A stretch of DNA of 64,000 nucleotides from Kosakonia sacchari (lineage in GTDB: Bacteria > Pseudomonadota > Gammaproteobacteria > Enterobacterales > Enterobacteriaceae), in assembly GCA_900109485.1 (NCBI GenBank), contig FOAY01000011.1, positions 110,438 to 174,437 on the forward strand, given 5' to 3'. Shown one piece after another: positions 53,166 through 64,000 of this stretch. The position numbers were made by a program, and so were the translations under genes. The number at the start of each line of letters is the position of its first letter. Within the stretch, counting starts at the first letter, position 1. Under the pieces are notes generated by a model. The model worked only from the letters and a program-made list of their open reading frames with translations, was not told where the DNA came from and ran no database searches.

Positions 53166-54974
53166 ATGAAGTTTTTGCGTATTTCAGCTTTCGTGCTGGC
53201 ATTTGCCGCCCTGGCTTGTCAGGCCCAGACCATTAAAGAGAGCGACTCATTTGCCGTGATCGGCGAACCTAAATACGCCATCAACTTTACCCATTTTGAC
53301 TACGTGAATCCTGCCGCACCGAAAGGCGGTAATGCGACGCTGTCGGTGATTGGCACCTTCGATAACTTCAACCGCTTTGCCATGCGGGGAAACGCCGCAG
53401 TCCGCACTGAATCGCTGTACGATGCCCTGTTTACCACCTCCGATGATGAACCCGGCAGTTACTACCCGCTGGTGGCAGAAATGGCCCGCTATGCGGACGA
53501 CTTCTCCTGGATGGAGGTTTCGCTGAACCCCCGCGCGACATTTCACGACGGTTCGCCCATCCACGCCAGCGATGTGGCTTTTACCTTTCAAAAATTTATG
53601 ACCGAAGGCGTGCCGCAATTTCGCCTGGTCTACAAGGGAACGACGGTGAAAGCGATTTCGCCGTTAACCGTACGCATTGTGCTGGCGAAACCCAGTAAAG
53701 AGAGCATGCTTAGCCTGCTGACGCTGCCAGTAATGCCGGAAAAATTCTGGAAAGATCACCGGCTGGATGAACCACTGTCGCGCCCACCGCTGGGCAGCGG
53801 TCCTTATCGCATCAGCGCCTGGCGCATGGGGCAGTACATTACTTATAGCCGGGTCAAGGATTACTGGGGCGCGAATCTGCCGGTTAACCGCGGGCGCTGG
53901 AATTTCGATGCGATCCGTTACGATTACTACCTCGACGATAATGTCGCGTTCGAAGCCTTTAAGGCGGGCGCATTCGATATGCGCAGCGAAAGTGATGCCA
54001 AAAACTGGGCCACACGCTATACCGGCAGCAACTTCAGCCATGGTTATATTGTTAAAGATGAACAACCGAACGCATCAGCGCAGGATACGCGCTGGCTGGC
54101 GTTTAATATTCAGCGGCCGATCTTCAGCGATCGCCGCGTCCGCGAAGCCATCTCGCTGGCCTTTGATTTTGAATGGATGAACAAAGCACTGTTTTACGGT
54201 GCCTACAGCCGCGCTAACAGCTATTTCCAGAATACTGAATACGCCGCGCGCGGTTATCCCGATGCGGATGAATTAGTCCTGCTGGCGCCGCTGAAAGCAC
54301 AAGTACCGCCAGAAGTTTTCACTTCCGTTTACACGCCGGCAAAATCAGACGGCAGCGGTTATGACCGGGCAAATCTGCTCAAAGCCGACAAACTGCTGAC
54401 GGAAGCGGGCTGGGTGCTGAAAAACCAGCGGCGAGTGAATGCGCAAACCGGCCAGCCTTTCACCTTTGAGTTGCTGCTGCCTTCCGGCGGCGATACCTTG
54501 TGGGTGCTCCCGTTCCAGCACAGCCTCGCACGTCTTGGCATCGATATGGAGGTGCGCCAGGTCGATAACTCGCAGGCCACCAGCCGCCTGCGCAGCCGCG
54601 ATTACGATATGATGCCGCGCCTGTGGCGGGCGCAATTGTGGCCGAGTGAGGATCTGCAAATTGCCTGGAGCTCGCAATACATTGACTCGTCGTATAACGC
54701 GCCCGGCGTCAAAAACCCGGCGGTGGATAATCTGATCGCGCAGATCGCACACTGGCAGGGCAATAAGGAGAAATTGCTGCCGCTTGGTCGCGCGCTGGAT
54801 CGCGTACTGACCTGGAATTACTACATGCTGCCCATGTGGTATATGTCGGCCGATCGCACCGCCTGGTGGGATAAATTCTCGATGCCGGGCCTTCGCCCCC
54901 TCTACTCACTGGGTTTTGATACCTGGTGGTATGACGTAAATAAAGCGGCAAAATTGCCCGCAGCCAGACGTTAA
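53166..54974 (+). CDS. yejA: Microcin/peptide ABC transporter binding protein YejA
   Basis: Periplasmic peptide-binding protein of 602 residues (SBP family 5). It has a signal peptide MKFLRISAFVLAFAALACQA, then QTIKESDSFAVIGEPKYA. The YejABEF system imports peptides, including microcin C in E. coli. The ATG at 53166 was chosen because the signal peptide starts there; the open frame runs 12 codons earlier. Confidence 0.94.
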   Translation: MKFLRISAFVLAFAALACQAQTIKESDSFAVIGEPKYAINFTHFDYVNPAAPKGGNATLSVIGTFDNFNRFAMRGNAAVRTESLYDALFTTSDDEPGSYYPLVAEMARYADDFSWMEVSLNPRATFHDGSPIHASDVAFTFQKFMTEGVPQFRLVYKGTTVKAISPLTVRIVLAKPSKESMLSLLTLPVMPEKFWKDHRLDEPLSRPPLGSGPYRISAWRMGQYITYSRVKDYWGANLPVNRGRWNFDAIRYDYYLDDNVAFEAFKAGAFDMRSESDAKNWATRYTGSNFSHGYIVKDEQPNASAQDTRWLAFNIQRPIFSDRRVREAISLAFDFEWMNKALFYGAYSRANSYFQNTEYAARGYPDADELVLLAPLKAQVPPEVFTSVYTPAKSDGSGYDRANLLKADKLLTEAGWVLKNQRRVNAQTGQPFTFELLLPSGGDTLWVLPFQHSLARLGIDMEVRQVDNSQATSRLRSRDYDMMPRLWRAQLWPSEDLQIAWSSQYIDSSYNAPGVKNPAVDNLIAQIAHWQGNKEKLLPLGRALDRVLTWNYYMLPMWYMSADRTAWWDKFSMPGLRPLYSLGFDTWWYDVNKAAKLPAARR

Positions 54975-54983
54975 GGAGATCGG

Positions 54984-56084
54984 ATGGGCGCCTATATCAT
55001 TCGCCGCTTATTGCTGATAATTCCCACTCTCTGGGCCATTATCACCATTAACTTTTTCATCGTGCAGATTGCCCCCGGCGGCCCGGTCGATCAGGCCATT
55101 GCCGCGATTGAGTTTGGCGATCGTAGCGCATTGCCCGGTAGCGGCGCAGGCGGCATGGGCGCAACCCATGCACGAACCGGCGTAGGCGATGTCCTCAGCA
55201 ATGACAGCCACTATCGCGGCGGGCGCGGCCTCGATCCGCAAGTCATCGAAGAGATCAAAAAGCGCTATGGTTTTGATAAGCCGCTGTACCAGCGCTACTT
55301 CAAAATGCTGTGGGATTATATACGCTTCGACTTCGGTGACAGCCTGTTTCGCAGCGCCTCGGTGCTGCAATTAATTAAAGACAGCCTGCCGGTTTCTATC
55401 TCTGTCAGCCTGTGGGCAATGCTTATCGTCTATCTGGTGTCGATACCGCTCGGCATTCGCAAAGCGGTCTACAACGGCAGCCGTTTCGACATCTGGAGCA
55501 GCGCGGTCATCATCGTTGGCTATTCAATCCCCTCTTTCCTGTTCGCGATCCTGCTGATTATCTTTTTTTCCGGCGGCAGCTATTACGATATTTTCCCGCT
55601 TCGCGGACTGGTCTCGACAAATTTCGACACGCTGCCCTGGTATCAAAAAATTACCGACTACCTGTGGCATATCACTCTGCCGGTACTGGCCTCGGTGATT
55701 GGTGGATTAGCCGCGCTGACGATGCTGACCAAGAACTCCTTCCTGGATGAGATCCGCAAACAGTACGTGGTTACCGCTCGCGCCAAAGGCGTCAGCGAGC
55801 GCAATATCATGCGCAAACATGTGTTTCGTAACGCCATGCTGCTGGTGATTGCCGGTTTTCCGGCCACCTTTATCAGCATGTTTTTTACCGGTTCGCTATT
55901 GATTGAAGTGATTTTTTCGCTTAACGGTCTTGGCCTGCTGGGCTATGAAGCCACACTCTCACGGGATTACCCGGTCATGTTTGGCACACTCTATATTTTC
56001 TCTCTGATCGGCCTGCTGCTGAATATCCTCAGTGATATCACCTATACGCTGGTGGATCCGCGAATCGATTTCGAGGGACGCTGA
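54984..56084 (+). CDS. yejB: Peptide ABC transporter permease YejB
   Basis: Inner-membrane permease of 366 residues of the DppB type. The start [36 protein letters not shown] is diagnostic, and the EAA loop [22 protein letters not shown] is near residue 255. A Gly-rich insertion ([15 protein letters not shown]) after the first periplasmic segment is a normal trait of YejB. AAGGAG lies 6 bases upstream. Confidence 0.95.
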   Translation: MGAYIIRRLLLIIPTLWAIITINFFIVQIAPGGPVDQAIAAIEFGDRSALPGSGAGGMGATHARTGVGDVLSNDSHYRGGRGLDPQVIEEIKKRYGFDKPLYQRYFKMLWDYIRFDFGDSLFRSASVLQLIKDSLPVSISVSLWAMLIVYLVSIPLGIRKAVYNGSRFDIWSSAVIIVGYSIPSFLFAILLIIFFSGGSYYDIFPLRGLVSTNFDTLPWYQKITDYLWHITLPVLASVIGGLAALTMLTKNSFLDEIRKQYVVTARAKGVSERNIMRKHVFRNAMLLVIAGFPATFISMFFTGSLLIEVIFSLNGLGLLGYEATLSRDYPVMFGTLYIFSLIGLLLNILSDITYTLVDPRIDFEGR

Positions 56085-57109
56085 TGTTGCAACTTAGCTA
56101 TGTCAACCAGATGCGCTGGGAACGCTTTCGCCATAACCGGCGCGGCTACTGGTCGCTGTGGATCTTTTTAACCATTTTTGTTCTCAGCCTGTTTGCCGAT
56201 CTGGTGGCGAATGACCGGCCACTGCTGGTGCGTTATGAAGAGCACTGGTATGTCCCGCTGGTTAAAAATTACAGTGAAAGCGATTTTGGCGGCCCGCTGG
56301 CCACCGCGGCGGATTATCAGGATCCGTGGCTGAAAAAGCAGCTTGAAGAGCACGGCTGGGCGTTGTGGGCGCCGGTGCGATTCGGCGCGCGCAGTATTAA
56401 CTATGACACCACCACGCCCTTTCCCTCACCGCCTTCAGCACAGAACTGGCTTGGTACCGATGCAAATGGCGGCGACGTTCTGGCACGGATCCTCTACGGT
56501 ACGCGGATTTCGCTGCTGTTCGGCCTGATGTTGACCTTTTTTACCAGCGTGATTGGCATCATAGCCGGCGCATTACAGGGCTATTACGGCGGTAAAATCG
56601 ACCTGTTTGGACAGCGTTTTATTGAAGTCTGGTCCGGTCTGCCAACGCTGTTTTTAATTATTTTGCTCTCCAGCGTGATCCAGCCAGGCTTCTGGTGGCT
56701 ATTGGGCATAACTGTGCTGTTCGGCTGGATGACGCTGGTCAGCGTGGTCCGCGCTGAATTCCTGCGCACGCGTAATTTTGACTATATCCGTGCCGCCCAG
56801 GCGCTGGGGGTTAGCGATCGCGCGATCATGTTGCGCCATATGTTGCCTAATGCGATGGTCGCCACCCTGACGCTGCTGCCGTTCGTACTGTGCGGCTCAG
56901 TGGGAACGCTGACTTCGCTGGATTTCCTCGGCTTTGGTTTGCCACTTGGCTCGCCGTCGCTGGGCGAGCTGCTGTTGCAGGGGAAAAATAACTTACAGGC
57001 GCCGTGGCTGGGGATCGCCGCGTTTGTCTCCACCGCCCTGCTGCTTTCGCTGCTGATTTTTATCGGCGAAGCGGTGCGCGACGCATTTGATCCGAATAAG
57101 GCGGTGTAA
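56084..57109 (+). CDS. yejE: Peptide ABC transporter permease YejE
   Basis: Inner-membrane permease of 341 residues of the DppC type, the length of E. coli YejE. Its start codon shares one base with the yejB stop (TGATG). LGTDANGGDVLARILYGTRISLLFG and the EAA loop IRAAQALGVSDRAIMLRHMLPNA are present. Confidence 0.95.
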   Translation: MLQLSYVNQMRWERFRHNRRGYWSLWIFLTIFVLSLFADLVANDRPLLVRYEEHWYVPLVKNYSESDFGGPLATAADYQDPWLKKQLEEHGWALWAPVRFGARSINYDTTTPFPSPPSAQNWLGTDANGGDVLARILYGTRISLLFGLMLTFFTSVIGIIAGALQGYYGGKIDLFGQRFIEVWSGLPTLFLIILLSSVIQPGFWWLLGITVLFGWMTLVSVVRAEFLRTRNFDYIRAAQALGVSDRAIMLRHMLPNAMVATLTLLPFVLCGSVGTLTSLDFLGFGLPLGSPSLGELLLQGKNNLQAPWLGIAAFVSTALLLSLLIFIGEAVRDAFDPNKAV

Positions 57110-57111
57110 CC

Positions 57112-58701
57112 ATGGCCACTCCCCTGCTCTCCATCGATTCCCTCGCTATTGCTTTTCGTCAGCAGCAGACGTTACGCACCGTCGTCAGCGACCTCTCCTT
57201 ACGTATCGAAGCCGGTGAAACGCTGGCGCTGGTGGGCGAATCCGGTTCCGGCAAAAGCGTCAGCGCACTGTCGATCCTGCGTCTGCTGCCCTCGCCGCCG
57301 GTGGTTTATCCTGCTGGCGATATTTTGTTCCACGGCGAGTCGCTGCTACATGCCAGTGAACACAGGCTACGCGGCGTGCGCGGCAACGCCATCGCCATGA
57401 TTTTCCAGGAACCGATGGTGTCGCTTAACCCGCTACACACGCTGGAAAAACAGCTTTATGAAGTGCTATCGCTGCACCGTGGAATGCGTCGTGAAGCCGC
57501 GCGTGCAGAGATCCTCGATTGTCTGGATCGGGTCGGAATACGAAATGCACGCCAGCGTTTAGGGGATTTCCCGCATCAATTTTCCGGTGGCGAACGCCAG
57601 CGCGTGATGATCGCCATGGCGCTGTTGACGCGCCCGGAGCTGCTGATTGCTGACGAACCCACCACCGCGCTGGATGTTACCGTGCAGGCGCAAATCCTGA
57701 AGCTGCTGCGCGAACTGCGCGACGAGTTGAATATGGGGCTGCTGTTTATCACCCATGATTTGGGCATCGTGCGCAAGCTGGCAGACAACGTTGCCGTGAT
57801 GCAAAACGGTCGCTGCGTCGAGCAAAATAGCGCCCAGGCGTTGTTCAGTGCGCCAGCGCATCCCTACACCCAACGGTTGCTTAACAGCGAGCCATCAGGC
57901 GATCCTGTTCCGCTCCCTGACGATGCGCCGCCGTTACTGGAAGTACAAAATCTCGGTGTCAGCTTCCCGGTGCATAAAGGGATTTTTAAACGTGTGGTTG
58001 CGCATAATCAGGTGGTGCGGAATATCAACTTTTCTCTGCGGGCGGGTGAAACGCTGGGGCTGGTAGGCGAATCGGGATCCGGTAAAAGCACAACCGGGCT
58101 TGCGCTGCTGCGTCTGGTGGCTTCGCAGGGCACGATTTTTTTTGCTGGTAAACCGCTGCATCTCTGGAATCGTCAGCAGATGCTGCCGGTGCGTCATCGC
58201 ATCCAGGTGGTGTTTCAGGATCCCAATTCCGCGCTCAATCCTCGCCTCAGCGCGCAGCAAATTATCGAAGAGGGTTTACGGGTGCATCACCCCACCTTAA
58301 CGCGCGATGCCCGCGAGCAGCGGGTGATTGAGGTGATGCAGGAAGTGGGACTGGATCCCGAAACGCGGCGGCGTTTTCCCGGCGAGTTTTCCGGCGGCCA
58401 GCGCCAGCGCATTGCGATTGCCCGCGCGCTGATCCTGAAACCGGAACTGATCATTCTGGATGAACCCACCTCATCGCTGGATCGCACCGTGCAGGCGCAG
58501 ATTCTTACGTTGCTCAAGTCCTTACAGCAAACGCACCGGCTGGCGTATATCTTCATCAGCCACGATTTGCAGGTGATCCGCGCGTTATGTCATCAGGTCA
58601 TTGTGCTGAAGCAGGGCGAAGTCGTTGAGCAGGGTGAATGTCAGCGTATTTTTAGCGCGCCGGAACAGGCGTATACACGTCAGCTGTTGTCATTAAGCTG
58701 A
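57112..58701 (+). CDS. yejF: Peptide ABC transporter ATPase YejF
   Basis: Cytoplasmic ATPase of 529 residues with two fused ABC domains. The first has GESGSGKSV and [15 protein letters not shown]. The second has [11 protein letters not shown] and [15 protein letters not shown], each with DEPT. This single chain replaces the DppD/DppF pair. It starts 2 bases after the yejE stop and ends the yejABEF operon. Confidence 0.95.
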   Translation: MATPLLSIDSLAIAFRQQQTLRTVVSDLSLRIEAGETLALVGESGSGKSVSALSILRLLPSPPVVYPAGDILFHGESLLHASEHRLRGVRGNAIAMIFQEPMVSLNPLHTLEKQLYEVLSLHRGMRREAARAEILDCLDRVGIRNARQRLGDFPHQFSGGERQRVMIAMALLTRPELLIADEPTTALDVTVQAQILKLLRELRDELNMGLLFITHDLGIVRKLADNVAVMQNGRCVEQNSAQALFSAPAHPYTQRLLNSEPSGDPVPLPDDAPPLLEVQNLGVSFPVHKGIFKRVVAHNQVVRNINFSLRAGETLGLVGESGSGKSTTGLALLRLVASQGTIFFAGKPLHLWNRQQMLPVRHRIQVVFQDPNSALNPRLSAQQIIEEGLRVHHPTLTRDAREQRVIEVMQEVGLDPETRRRFPGEFSGGQRQRIAIARALILKPELIILDEPTSSLDRTVQAQILTLLKSLQQTHRLAYIFISHDLQVIRALCHQVIVLKQGEVVEQGECQRIFSAPEQAYTRQLLSLS

Positions 58702-58704
58702 CGT

Positions 58705-59049
58705 TCAGAACGGGTTTTGGCGGGAAAAGGGTTCGGCGATGGCAACGCCAAAGTTTTTCAGGCGGCAGGTCGCGGCAAACTCATCCTGGCAGTTGACGAA
58801 CAGGCACGGCTCCCCTTCGCACTCCAGAACGGAACAATCCACTTCAATATCACTCAACGCCTGGCTGAGCTTGTGCATCACCGGCCAGGCATTATCACCG
58901 TCCGGACTGAGAAGTTTTAAGGCGACAAGGCTATCTTCCGCAGACTGACCGTTTTGCGGAATCGGTTCAACTTTTGCGCCTGCAAAACCATCCAGCCAGC
59001 GATATGACTGGGGCAGACGATGGATGATGGAGAGCTGTAATGTATTCAC
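58705..59049 (-). CDS. yejG: YejG family protein
   Basis: Small protein of 114 residues, nearly identical in layout to E. coli YejG ([19 protein letters not shown], then [20 protein letters not shown]). The function is unknown, though E. coli yejG has been linked to aminoglycoside tolerance. The start is a GTG at 59049, which gives the family length. It is convergent with yejF, 3 bases from its stop. Confidence 0.9.
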   Translation of the reverse strand: MNTLQLSIIHRLPQSYRWLDGFAGAKVEPIPQNGQSAEDSLVALKLLSPDGDNAWPVMHKLSQALSDIEVDCSVLECEGEPCLFVNCQDEFAATCRLKNFGVAIAEPFSRQNPF

Positions 59050-59349
59050 TTTCTTTCCCCAGAAGTACTTTCACTTCACAAATATTTCACATTTATATTA
59101 ACACAATATTGACAATTCATCTTGTCAACTACGCAGAAAAGGTCACATCCCGCGCAGCGTATGGGCTGGCTGCTCATTTATCTGGGTTTTATTGGGTAAG
59201 CAACGAACCGTGTTTCGCGCTATATGTACCCGTTTCTGAGATCTAACTCAACCTTTTTCACTACAATGGTGTGACTTTTTACACTATTTGATTTTACATA
59301 AAATAAACAATTTCGGGCGGATGTATGTCGTTTCTGGTTGACATGCATC
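59050..59349. other. Gene-free stretch between yejG and bcr
   Basis: AT-rich DNA without a supported gene. It must hold the yejG promoter. A 68-codon plus-strand frame (59040-59246) overlaps yejG and has no family features. Confidence 0.5.
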
Positions 59350-59378
59350 AAAAAAGGGAACGTTTTCACGCTCCCTTT
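59350..59378 (-). terminator. Terminator of bcr
   Basis: A stem AAAGGGA/TCCCTTT (59353-59359 with 59372-59378), extended inside by CG pairs, is followed by six T on the minus strand. Confidence 0.82.
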
Positions 59379-59387
59379 GGCGAGGAT

Positions 59388-60581
59388 TCAGGCAGGTTTC
59401 TTTGAGCGGCTGGCGTAGAGGTAAAAGAGGATTGAGCTGGTCGCACAAAAGGTGATTGACCAAATCATTGGCCAGGCGGTGTTAAAGGTCGCCATCGACA
59501 ACAACGCGCCGACAATCGCGCCGATGCCGAAACGGAACGTGCCCGCCAGCGACGAGGCCGTTCCTGCCATATGCGGGAATTCATCAAGAATAACGGCCAT
59601 CGCATTCGATGCCACCAGCGATACGCAGCCGACAAATACCGCCACGCCGAGCACCAGCGCCCAGAACCCCACGCCCAGCAAGGCTGTCATCACCATCCAG
59701 ATAGCCATCGCGAACTGGATCCACAACCCGCTGCGGAACATGTTCAGCGCGCCGACACGACGCACAAAACGGCCGTTGATAATCGTCATGATAAACAGGA
59801 ACACAATATTCAGCGCAAAGTAGTAACCAAAGTTCTGCGGTAAAACGTGGTTGATTTGGATATAGACGAACGGCCCGGCGCTGAGAAAGGAGAACATTCC
59901 GGCAAAGCTGAAACCGCTCGCCAGCATATAGCTCAGCACGCGCTTGTGGCGAAACAGTGAAGCAAAGTTGCCGATGGTGGTGCGAAGGTGAAACTTATGC
60001 CGTTTTTCGACGGGCAGCGTTTCGCGGATAAACAGCATAATCATCACCGACGCCAGCAGCGCGGCAATCGCCAGGATCCAGAAAATAACATGCCAGCTAA
60101 ACCAGACCAGCACCGCGCCGCCAACCATCGGCGCCAGCAATGGCGCAATGGTGGTGACCAGCATGACAAACGACATCATGCGCGAGAACTCCTCACGCGG
60201 GTAGATATCGCGCATCAGGGCATTGATCACCACGCTCGATGCCGCTGCCGCCAGACCGTGGAAAAAGCGCATGGTGATCAGTTGATCGATGCTCTGCGCC
60301 AGCGCGCAAGCGACAGCCGCAGCGGCAAAGATCAGCGTACCACCGAGGATAACCGGCTTACGCCCGATGCTGTCGGCCATCGGCCCGTACAGCAACTGCC
60401 CCACCGCAAACCCCAGAATATAGGTGCTGAGGGTCATCTGCGCGCTGCCCGCCGGGACGCCAAACTGCTCGGCGATCACCGGCAATGCCGGCAAATACAT
60501 ATCGATGGATAACGGCATCAACATGGCCAACAGGCCAAGAATAAACACAATACTCAGTGAAGAGTGTGGCCTGCTGGTCAC
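59388..60581 (-). CDS. bcr: Bicyclomycin/sulfonamide efflux transporter Bcr
   Basis: Inner-membrane drug:proton antiporter of 397 residues (MFS, DHA1, 12 spans). The loop [16 protein letters not shown] between spans 2 and 3 and the span-5 motif around [15 protein letters not shown] are typical of the Bcr/CflA group. It is 15 bases downstream of rsuA, probably cotranscribed. Confidence 0.94.
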   Translation of the reverse strand: MTSRPHSSLSIVFILGLLAMLMPLSIDMYLPALPVIAEQFGVPAGSAQMTLSTYILGFAVGQLLYGPMADSIGRKPVILGGTLIFAAAAVACALAQSIDQLITMRFFHGLAAAASSVVINALMRDIYPREEFSRMMSFVMLVTTIAPLLAPMVGGAVLVWFSWHVIFWILAIAALLASVMIMLFIRETLPVEKRHKFHLRTTIGNFASLFRHKRVLSYMLASGFSFAGMFSFLSAGPFVYIQINHVLPQNFGYYFALNIVFLFIMTIINGRFVRRVGALNMFRSGLWIQFAMAIWMVMTALLGVGFWALVLGVAVFVGCVSLVASNAMAVILDEFPHMAGTASSLAGTFRFGIGAIVGALLSMATFNTAWPMIWSITFCATSSILFYLYASRSKKPA

Positions 60582-60596
60582 GAAGATCTCCTGAAA

Positions 60597-61304
60597 TTAA
60601 CGAAAAGGCATGCCAACACTGGCGATTTCATCTTCTGTCAGCGGCCGATACTCGCCGGGAGCCAGATCCTCATCCAGCGCAATCGCGCCGATCCGCTCGC
60701 GGTGCAGCGCGACGACATGGTTTCCGACAGCCGCAAACATGCGTTTTACCTGATGATAGCGACCTTCGCTGATGGTCAGGCGCACCTGTGTCGGGGTGAT
60801 CACTTCCAGCGTTGCGGGTTTGGTGAGATCTTTCTCGTTATGCAACTGGATGCCATGAGCAAACTGCGCGGCGGTCTCTTCGCTGACCGGGGATTCGAGC
60901 GTCACCAGATAGGTTTTTTCGCAGTGATGGCGTGGCGAAGTAATGCGGTGCGACCACTGACCATCATCGGTCATCAGCACCAGCCCGGTTGTGTCGATAT
61001 CCAGACGCCCTGCGGCATGCAGCTTGTGGGCAACCGGTTCATCAAGAAAATAGAGCACGGTGGGATGATCCGGATCGTCGGTAGAACAGACGTAACCTTC
61101 CGGTTTATGCAGCATAAAATAGCGCGGGCCGGTCTGCTGAACCAGGGTGTTGCCCTCGTATTCAACCTCGTGCTCGGGTTGCAGTTTAAAGGCCGTATCT
61201 CTGACGATGTCGCCATCGACGGTAACACGGCTGGCGCGGATTTCACGCCCGGCAATCGCCCGGCTGACGCTAAGCTGCTGAGCGATAAACTTATCAAGTC
61301 GCAT
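60597..61304 (-). CDS. rsuA: 16S rRNA pseudouridine(516) synthase RsuA
   Basis: Cytoplasmic enzyme of 235 residues that makes pseudouridine 516 in 16S rRNA. An N-terminal S4 RNA-binding domain ([22 protein letters not shown]) precedes the catalytic domain with Asp102 in [10 protein letters not shown]. The C terminus is four residues longer than E. coli RsuA. The ATG at 61304 matches the family; the frame is open 16 codons further. Confidence 0.94.
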   Translation of the reverse strand: MRLDKFIAQQLSVSRAIAGREIRASRVTVDGDIVRDTAFKLQPEHEVEYEGNTLVQQTGPRYFMLHKPEGYVCSTDDPDHPTVLYFLDEPVAHKLHAAGRLDIDTTGLVLMTDDGQWSHRITSPRHHCEKTYLVTLESPVSEETAAQFAHGIQLHNEKDLTKPATLEVITPTQVRLTISEGRYHQVKRMFAAVGNHVVALHRERIGAIALDEDLAPGEYRPLTEDEIASVGMPFR

Positions 61305-61452
61305 GAATTTTTCTGGCCTGTATGGAGCTGGGTGCGGGCAAAACGCCCACAAGAAGAAATGAGTACCCTGACAGTATAACGAGCATCACAAACCGCTCAA
61401 AGGAAAGATTCGTGGCATACTGTGCAGCGTTACCCTGCAATTCATCGAGATC

Positions 61453-63213
61453 ATGACTTTTACGCTACGCCCCTATCAACGCGAAGCGGTGGATGCCACC
61501 CTCGCCCATTTTCGCAAACATGCTGAACCTGCCGTGATTGTGCTGCCTACCGGCGCGGGAAAAAGCCTGGTGATCGCTGAACTGGCACGGCTCGCACGTG
61601 GCCGCGTACTGGTGCTGGCACACGTCAAAGAACTGGTAGCGCAGAATCATGCGAAATATGTTGCGCTGGGGCTGGAAGCCGATATTTTCGCCGCCGGACT
61701 GAAGCGTAAGCAGAGCCACGGAAAAGTGGTGTTCGGCAGCGTACAGTCGGTGGCGCGCAACCTGGAGCAGTTTCAGAGCGAGTTTTCCCTGCTGGTGATC
61801 GACGAGTGCCATCGTATCAGCGACGATGACGACAGCCAGTACCAGCAAATCCTCAGCCACTTGCGCGAAGTAAACCCTCACGTGCGTTTGCTTGGCCTTA
61901 CAGCCACCCCTTTCCGACTGGGAAAAGGCTGGATTTACCGCTTTCATTATCACGGTATGGTACGCGGCGACGAAAAAGCGCTGTTCCGCGACTGTATTTA
62001 TGAGCTGCCGCTGCGTTATATGATCAAACACGGCTATTTAACGCCGCCGGAACGGCTGGATATGCCGGTCGTGCAGTACGATTTCAGCCGCTTACAGGCG
62101 CAAAGTCATGGGCTGTTCAGCGAGGCCGATCTTAACCGCGAACTGAAAAAGCAGCAGCGCATTACTCCGCATATCATCAGCCAGATTATTGAATTCGCGC
62201 AAACGCGCAAAGGCGTGATGATTTTTGCGGCGACCGTCGAGCATGCGCGGGAGATCACCGGGCTGTTACCCGCAAACGATGCGGCACTCATCACCGGTGA
62301 AACGCCTGGCCCGCAACGCGATGCGTTGATTGAGGCATTCAAAAATCAGCAGTTCCGTTACCTGGTTAACGTGGCGGTGCTGACCACCGGTTTCGATGCA
62401 CCGCATGTTGATTTAATTGCTATTTTACGGCCAACGGAATCCGTCAGCCTGTATCAGCAAATTGTCGGACGCGGCCTGCGGCTTGCACCCGGTAAAACCG
62501 ACTGTCTGATCCTTGATTATGCCGGGAACCCTCACGATCTCTATGCGCCGGAAATTGGTGCGCCGAAAGGCAAAAGCGATAATGTCCCGGTGCAGGTTTT
62601 CTGCCCCGGCTGCGGCTTTGCCAATACCTTCTGGGGAAAAACCACCGCCGACGGCACGCTGATTGAACACTTTGGTCGCCGCTGCCAGGGCTGGCTGGAA
62701 GATGATGAAGGCAATCGCGAGCAGTGCGATTACCGTTTTCGCTTTAAAAACTGCCCGCAGTGCAATGCGGAAAACGATATCGCGGCCCGCCGCTGCCGCG
62801 CCTGCGATACTGTGCTTGTCGATCCGGACGATATGCTGAAAGCGGCGCTGAAGTTAAAAGATGCGCTGGTGCTGCGCTGTAGCGGTATGACGTTACAACA
62901 CGGTGCCGATGAGAAAGGCGAATGGCTAAAAATCACCTATTACGATGAAGATGGCGCCGATGTCAGCGAGCGCTTCCGTTTGCAGACACCAGCCCAGCGA
63001 ACCGCTTTCGAACAGCTGTTTATCCGCCCGCATACGCGCACGCCCGGCGTGCCGCTGCGCTGGATTGTCGCCGCCGATATTGTGGCGCAGCAGGCGCTGT
63101 TGCGTCATCCCGATTTTGTGGTCGCCCGAATGAAAGGGCAGTACTGGCAGGTGCGGGAAAAGGTGTTTGATTATGAGGGTCGCTTCCGGCGGGCGCATGA
63201 ATTGCGCGGGTAA
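61453..63213 (+). CDS. radD: RadD (YejH), superfamily 2 ATPase in DNA repair
   Basis: Cytoplasmic helicase-like ATPase of 586 residues, the same length as E. coli RadD, which works with RecA in double-strand break repair. It has Walker [14 protein letters not shown] in motif II, TATPFR in motif III and QIVGRGLR in motif VI. A zinc-finger region is formed by CPGCGF and CPQCN...CRACD. It is divergent from rsuA. Confidence 0.95.
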   Translation: MTFTLRPYQREAVDATLAHFRKHAEPAVIVLPTGAGKSLVIAELARLARGRVLVLAHVKELVAQNHAKYVALGLEADIFAAGLKRKQSHGKVVFGSVQSVARNLEQFQSEFSLLVIDECHRISDDDDSQYQQILSHLREVNPHVRLLGLTATPFRLGKGWIYRFHYHGMVRGDEKALFRDCIYELPLRYMIKHGYLTPPERLDMPVVQYDFSRLQAQSHGLFSEADLNRELKKQQRITPHIISQIIEFAQTRKGVMIFAATVEHAREITGLLPANDAALITGETPGPQRDALIEAFKNQQFRYLVNVAVLTTGFDAPHVDLIAILRPTESVSLYQQIVGRGLRLAPGKTDCLILDYAGNPHDLYAPEIGAPKGKSDNVPVQVFCPGCGFANTFWGKTTADGTLIEHFGRRCQGWLEDDEGNREQCDYRFRFKNCPQCNAENDIAARRCRACDTVLVDPDDMLKAALKLKDALVLRCSGMTLQHGADEKGEWLKITYYDEDGADVSERFRLQTPAQRTAFEQLFIRPHTRTPGVPLRWIVAADIVAQQALLRHPDFVVARMKGQYWQVREKVFDYEGRFRRAHELRG

Positions 63214-63337
63214 ACGTACTTTTGATTGATGTATCGAACGTTCGAGGATAGAATACCGCCCGCTTTTGCATCCGCAAAGCCGATCATCTGCCTGTTGCTG
63301 GGTCGCCTGTAACAGGATTTATTTAAGAGAGATTTAA

Positions 63338-63622
63338 ATGTTTACTATTAACGCAGAAGTACGTAAAGAGCAGGGTAAGGGTGCGAGCCGCCGCCTGCGC
63401 GCAGCGAACAAGTTCCCGGCAATCATCTACGGTGGAACTGAAGCGCCGATCGCTATCGAACTGGATCACGACAAACTGTGGAACATGCAGGCGAAAGCTG
63501 AGTTCTACAGCGACGTTCTGACCATTGCAGTTGATGGCAAAGAAGTAAAAGTAAAAGTTCAGGCTGTACAGCGTCACGCGTTCAAAGTACGCCTGACTCA
63601 CATCGACTTCGTTCGCGCTTAA
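63338..63622 (+). CDS. rplY: 50S ribosomal protein L25
   Basis: Ribosomal protein of 94 residues that binds 5S rRNA, the short single-domain L25 form of enterobacteria. It begins [28 protein letters not shown] lies 5 bases before the ATG. A strong terminator follows. Confidence 0.97.
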   Translation: MFTINAEVRKEQGKGASRRLRAANKFPAIIYGGTEAPIAIELDHDKLWNMQAKAEFYSDVLTIAVDGKEVKVKVQAVQRHAFKVRLTHIDFVRA

Positions 63623-63640
63623 TCGCTGACAAGTTGAAGA

Positions 63641-63666
63641 AAACCCCGCTCCGGCGGGGTTTTTTT
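63641..63666 (+). terminator. Terminator of rplY
   Basis: A perfect 9-bp stem AAACCCCGC/GCGGGGTTT (63641-63649 with 63654-63662) with loop TCCG is followed by a T run to 63666. Confidence 0.93.
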
Positions 63667-63669
63667 ATC

Positions 63670-64000
63670 CCTGCATGAACACCACCTCCTATGGAGGTGG
63701 TCAGCAACAAGTTGGCTCTGCCATTAATGCTACTCATGGGAAAATCCGAATCCGTTATCCCCATAACTGATAAGGATTTAACCATGAGTAGATTCCAGAG
63801 AGCATCTCATGTGCTCTGGTGTTGTCAATATCATATCGTTTGGACACCCAAGTACCGATTTCGCATCCTGAGGAACAATGTTGGCAAAGAGGTCTATAAA
63901 CAGATAAGGATCTCAAGTGAACAGCTCGGGATAGAAGTGGTGGAGCTGAATGTCCAGATAGATCATGTTCATTTGCTGGTAAAAGTGCCACCACGGCTTT
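63670..64000 (+). mobile_element. IS200-type insertion sequence, left part (cut by window edge)
   Basis: The left end is marked by a perfect 9-bp hairpin ACCACCTCC/GGAGGTGGT (63681-63701), typical of the subterminal stem recognised by IS200/IS605 transposases. The transposase begins at 63784 and runs off the right edge. The exact boundary is estimated at just after the rplY terminator; IS200 elements make no target duplication, so it cannot be fixed from this side alone. Confidence 0.8.
63784..64000 (+). CDS. tnpA: IS200-family Y1 transposase TnpA (3' end cut by window edge)
   Basis: The first 72 codons of a Y1 HUH single-strand transposase. MSRFQRASHVLWCCQYHIVWTPK and KYRFRILRNN match the IS200 start, and the HUH metal motif is His61-Val-His63 in DHVHLL. 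The catalytic tyrosine would lie beyond the edge. The enzyme moves the element as single-stranded DNA, with no terminal inverted repeats. The frame is intact as far as it can be seen. Confidence 0.9.
   Translation, partial: MSRFQRASHVLWCCQYHIVWTPKYRFRILRNNVGKEVYKQIRISSEQLGIEVVELNVQIDHVHLLVKVPPRL

Overview
The window is chromosomal DNA of an enterobacterium related to Enterobacter, Kosakonia or Klebsiella. The gene order follows the E. coli K-12 segment from the yehXYZ/osmF locus to rplY (yehX, yehY, osmF, bglX, dld, pbpG, yohC, yohD, yohF, dusC, yohJK, cdd, sanA, mglCAB, galS, yeiB, folE, yeiG, lysP, yeiE, yeiH, nfo, fruAKB, setB, yeiW, yeiP, yeiQ, yeiR, lpxT, mepS, pdeN, yejABEF, yejG, bcr, rsuA, radD, rplY). 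Protein lengths match the E. coli counterparts as I recall them. Species cannot be fixed from the sequence alone. I saw no tRNA, rRNA, CRISPR array or prophage. The only mobile element is an IS200-type element cut by the right edge.

Left third (1-21107): the osmoprotectant ABC transporter genes yehX (partial), yehY and osmF, then bglX, dld, an extra GNAT acetyltransferase with a strongly structured leader, pbpG, yohC, yohD, yohF and a lengthened yohP. Between yohP and dusC lies accessory DNA. It holds a secreted metallo-beta-lactamase-fold hydrolase divergent from a LysR regulator, and a seven-kilobase beta-glucoside operon on the minus strand. That operon reads OprD-type porin, exported SurE-like phosphatase, BglG antiterminator, BglF-type PTS permease and 6-phospho-beta-glucosidase. 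Three separate BglG-type antiterminator/terminator pairs divide it: one before the porin, one before bglG and one before bglF.

Middle (21108-43046): yohJK, cdd with a clear CRP site, sanA, two small genes of less clear origin, the methylgalactoside transporter with its regulator GalS (CRP and gal operators visible), yeiB-folE, an added MFS transporter, yeiG, lysP, the divergent yeiE/yeiH pair with a palindromic operator, nfo, and the fructose PTS operon with two Cra sites. The siderophore receptor gene cirA, which I recall lying between yeiG and lysP in E. coli, is absent.

Right third (43415-64000): setB, yeiW, yeiP, then uxuA set divergent to the UxuB-like gene yeiQ with two UxuR/ExuR-like operators between them, yeiR, lpxT, mepS, pdeN, the yejABEF peptide transporter, yejG, bcr, rsuA, radD and rplY, followed closely by the IS200-type element.

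The main points for a second look are the ribosome-site-occluding RNA structure ahead of the GNAT gene, the three-checkpoint beta-glucoside operon with its exported SurE protein, the lengthened cysteine-rich YohP, and the uxuA-yeiQ pairing.
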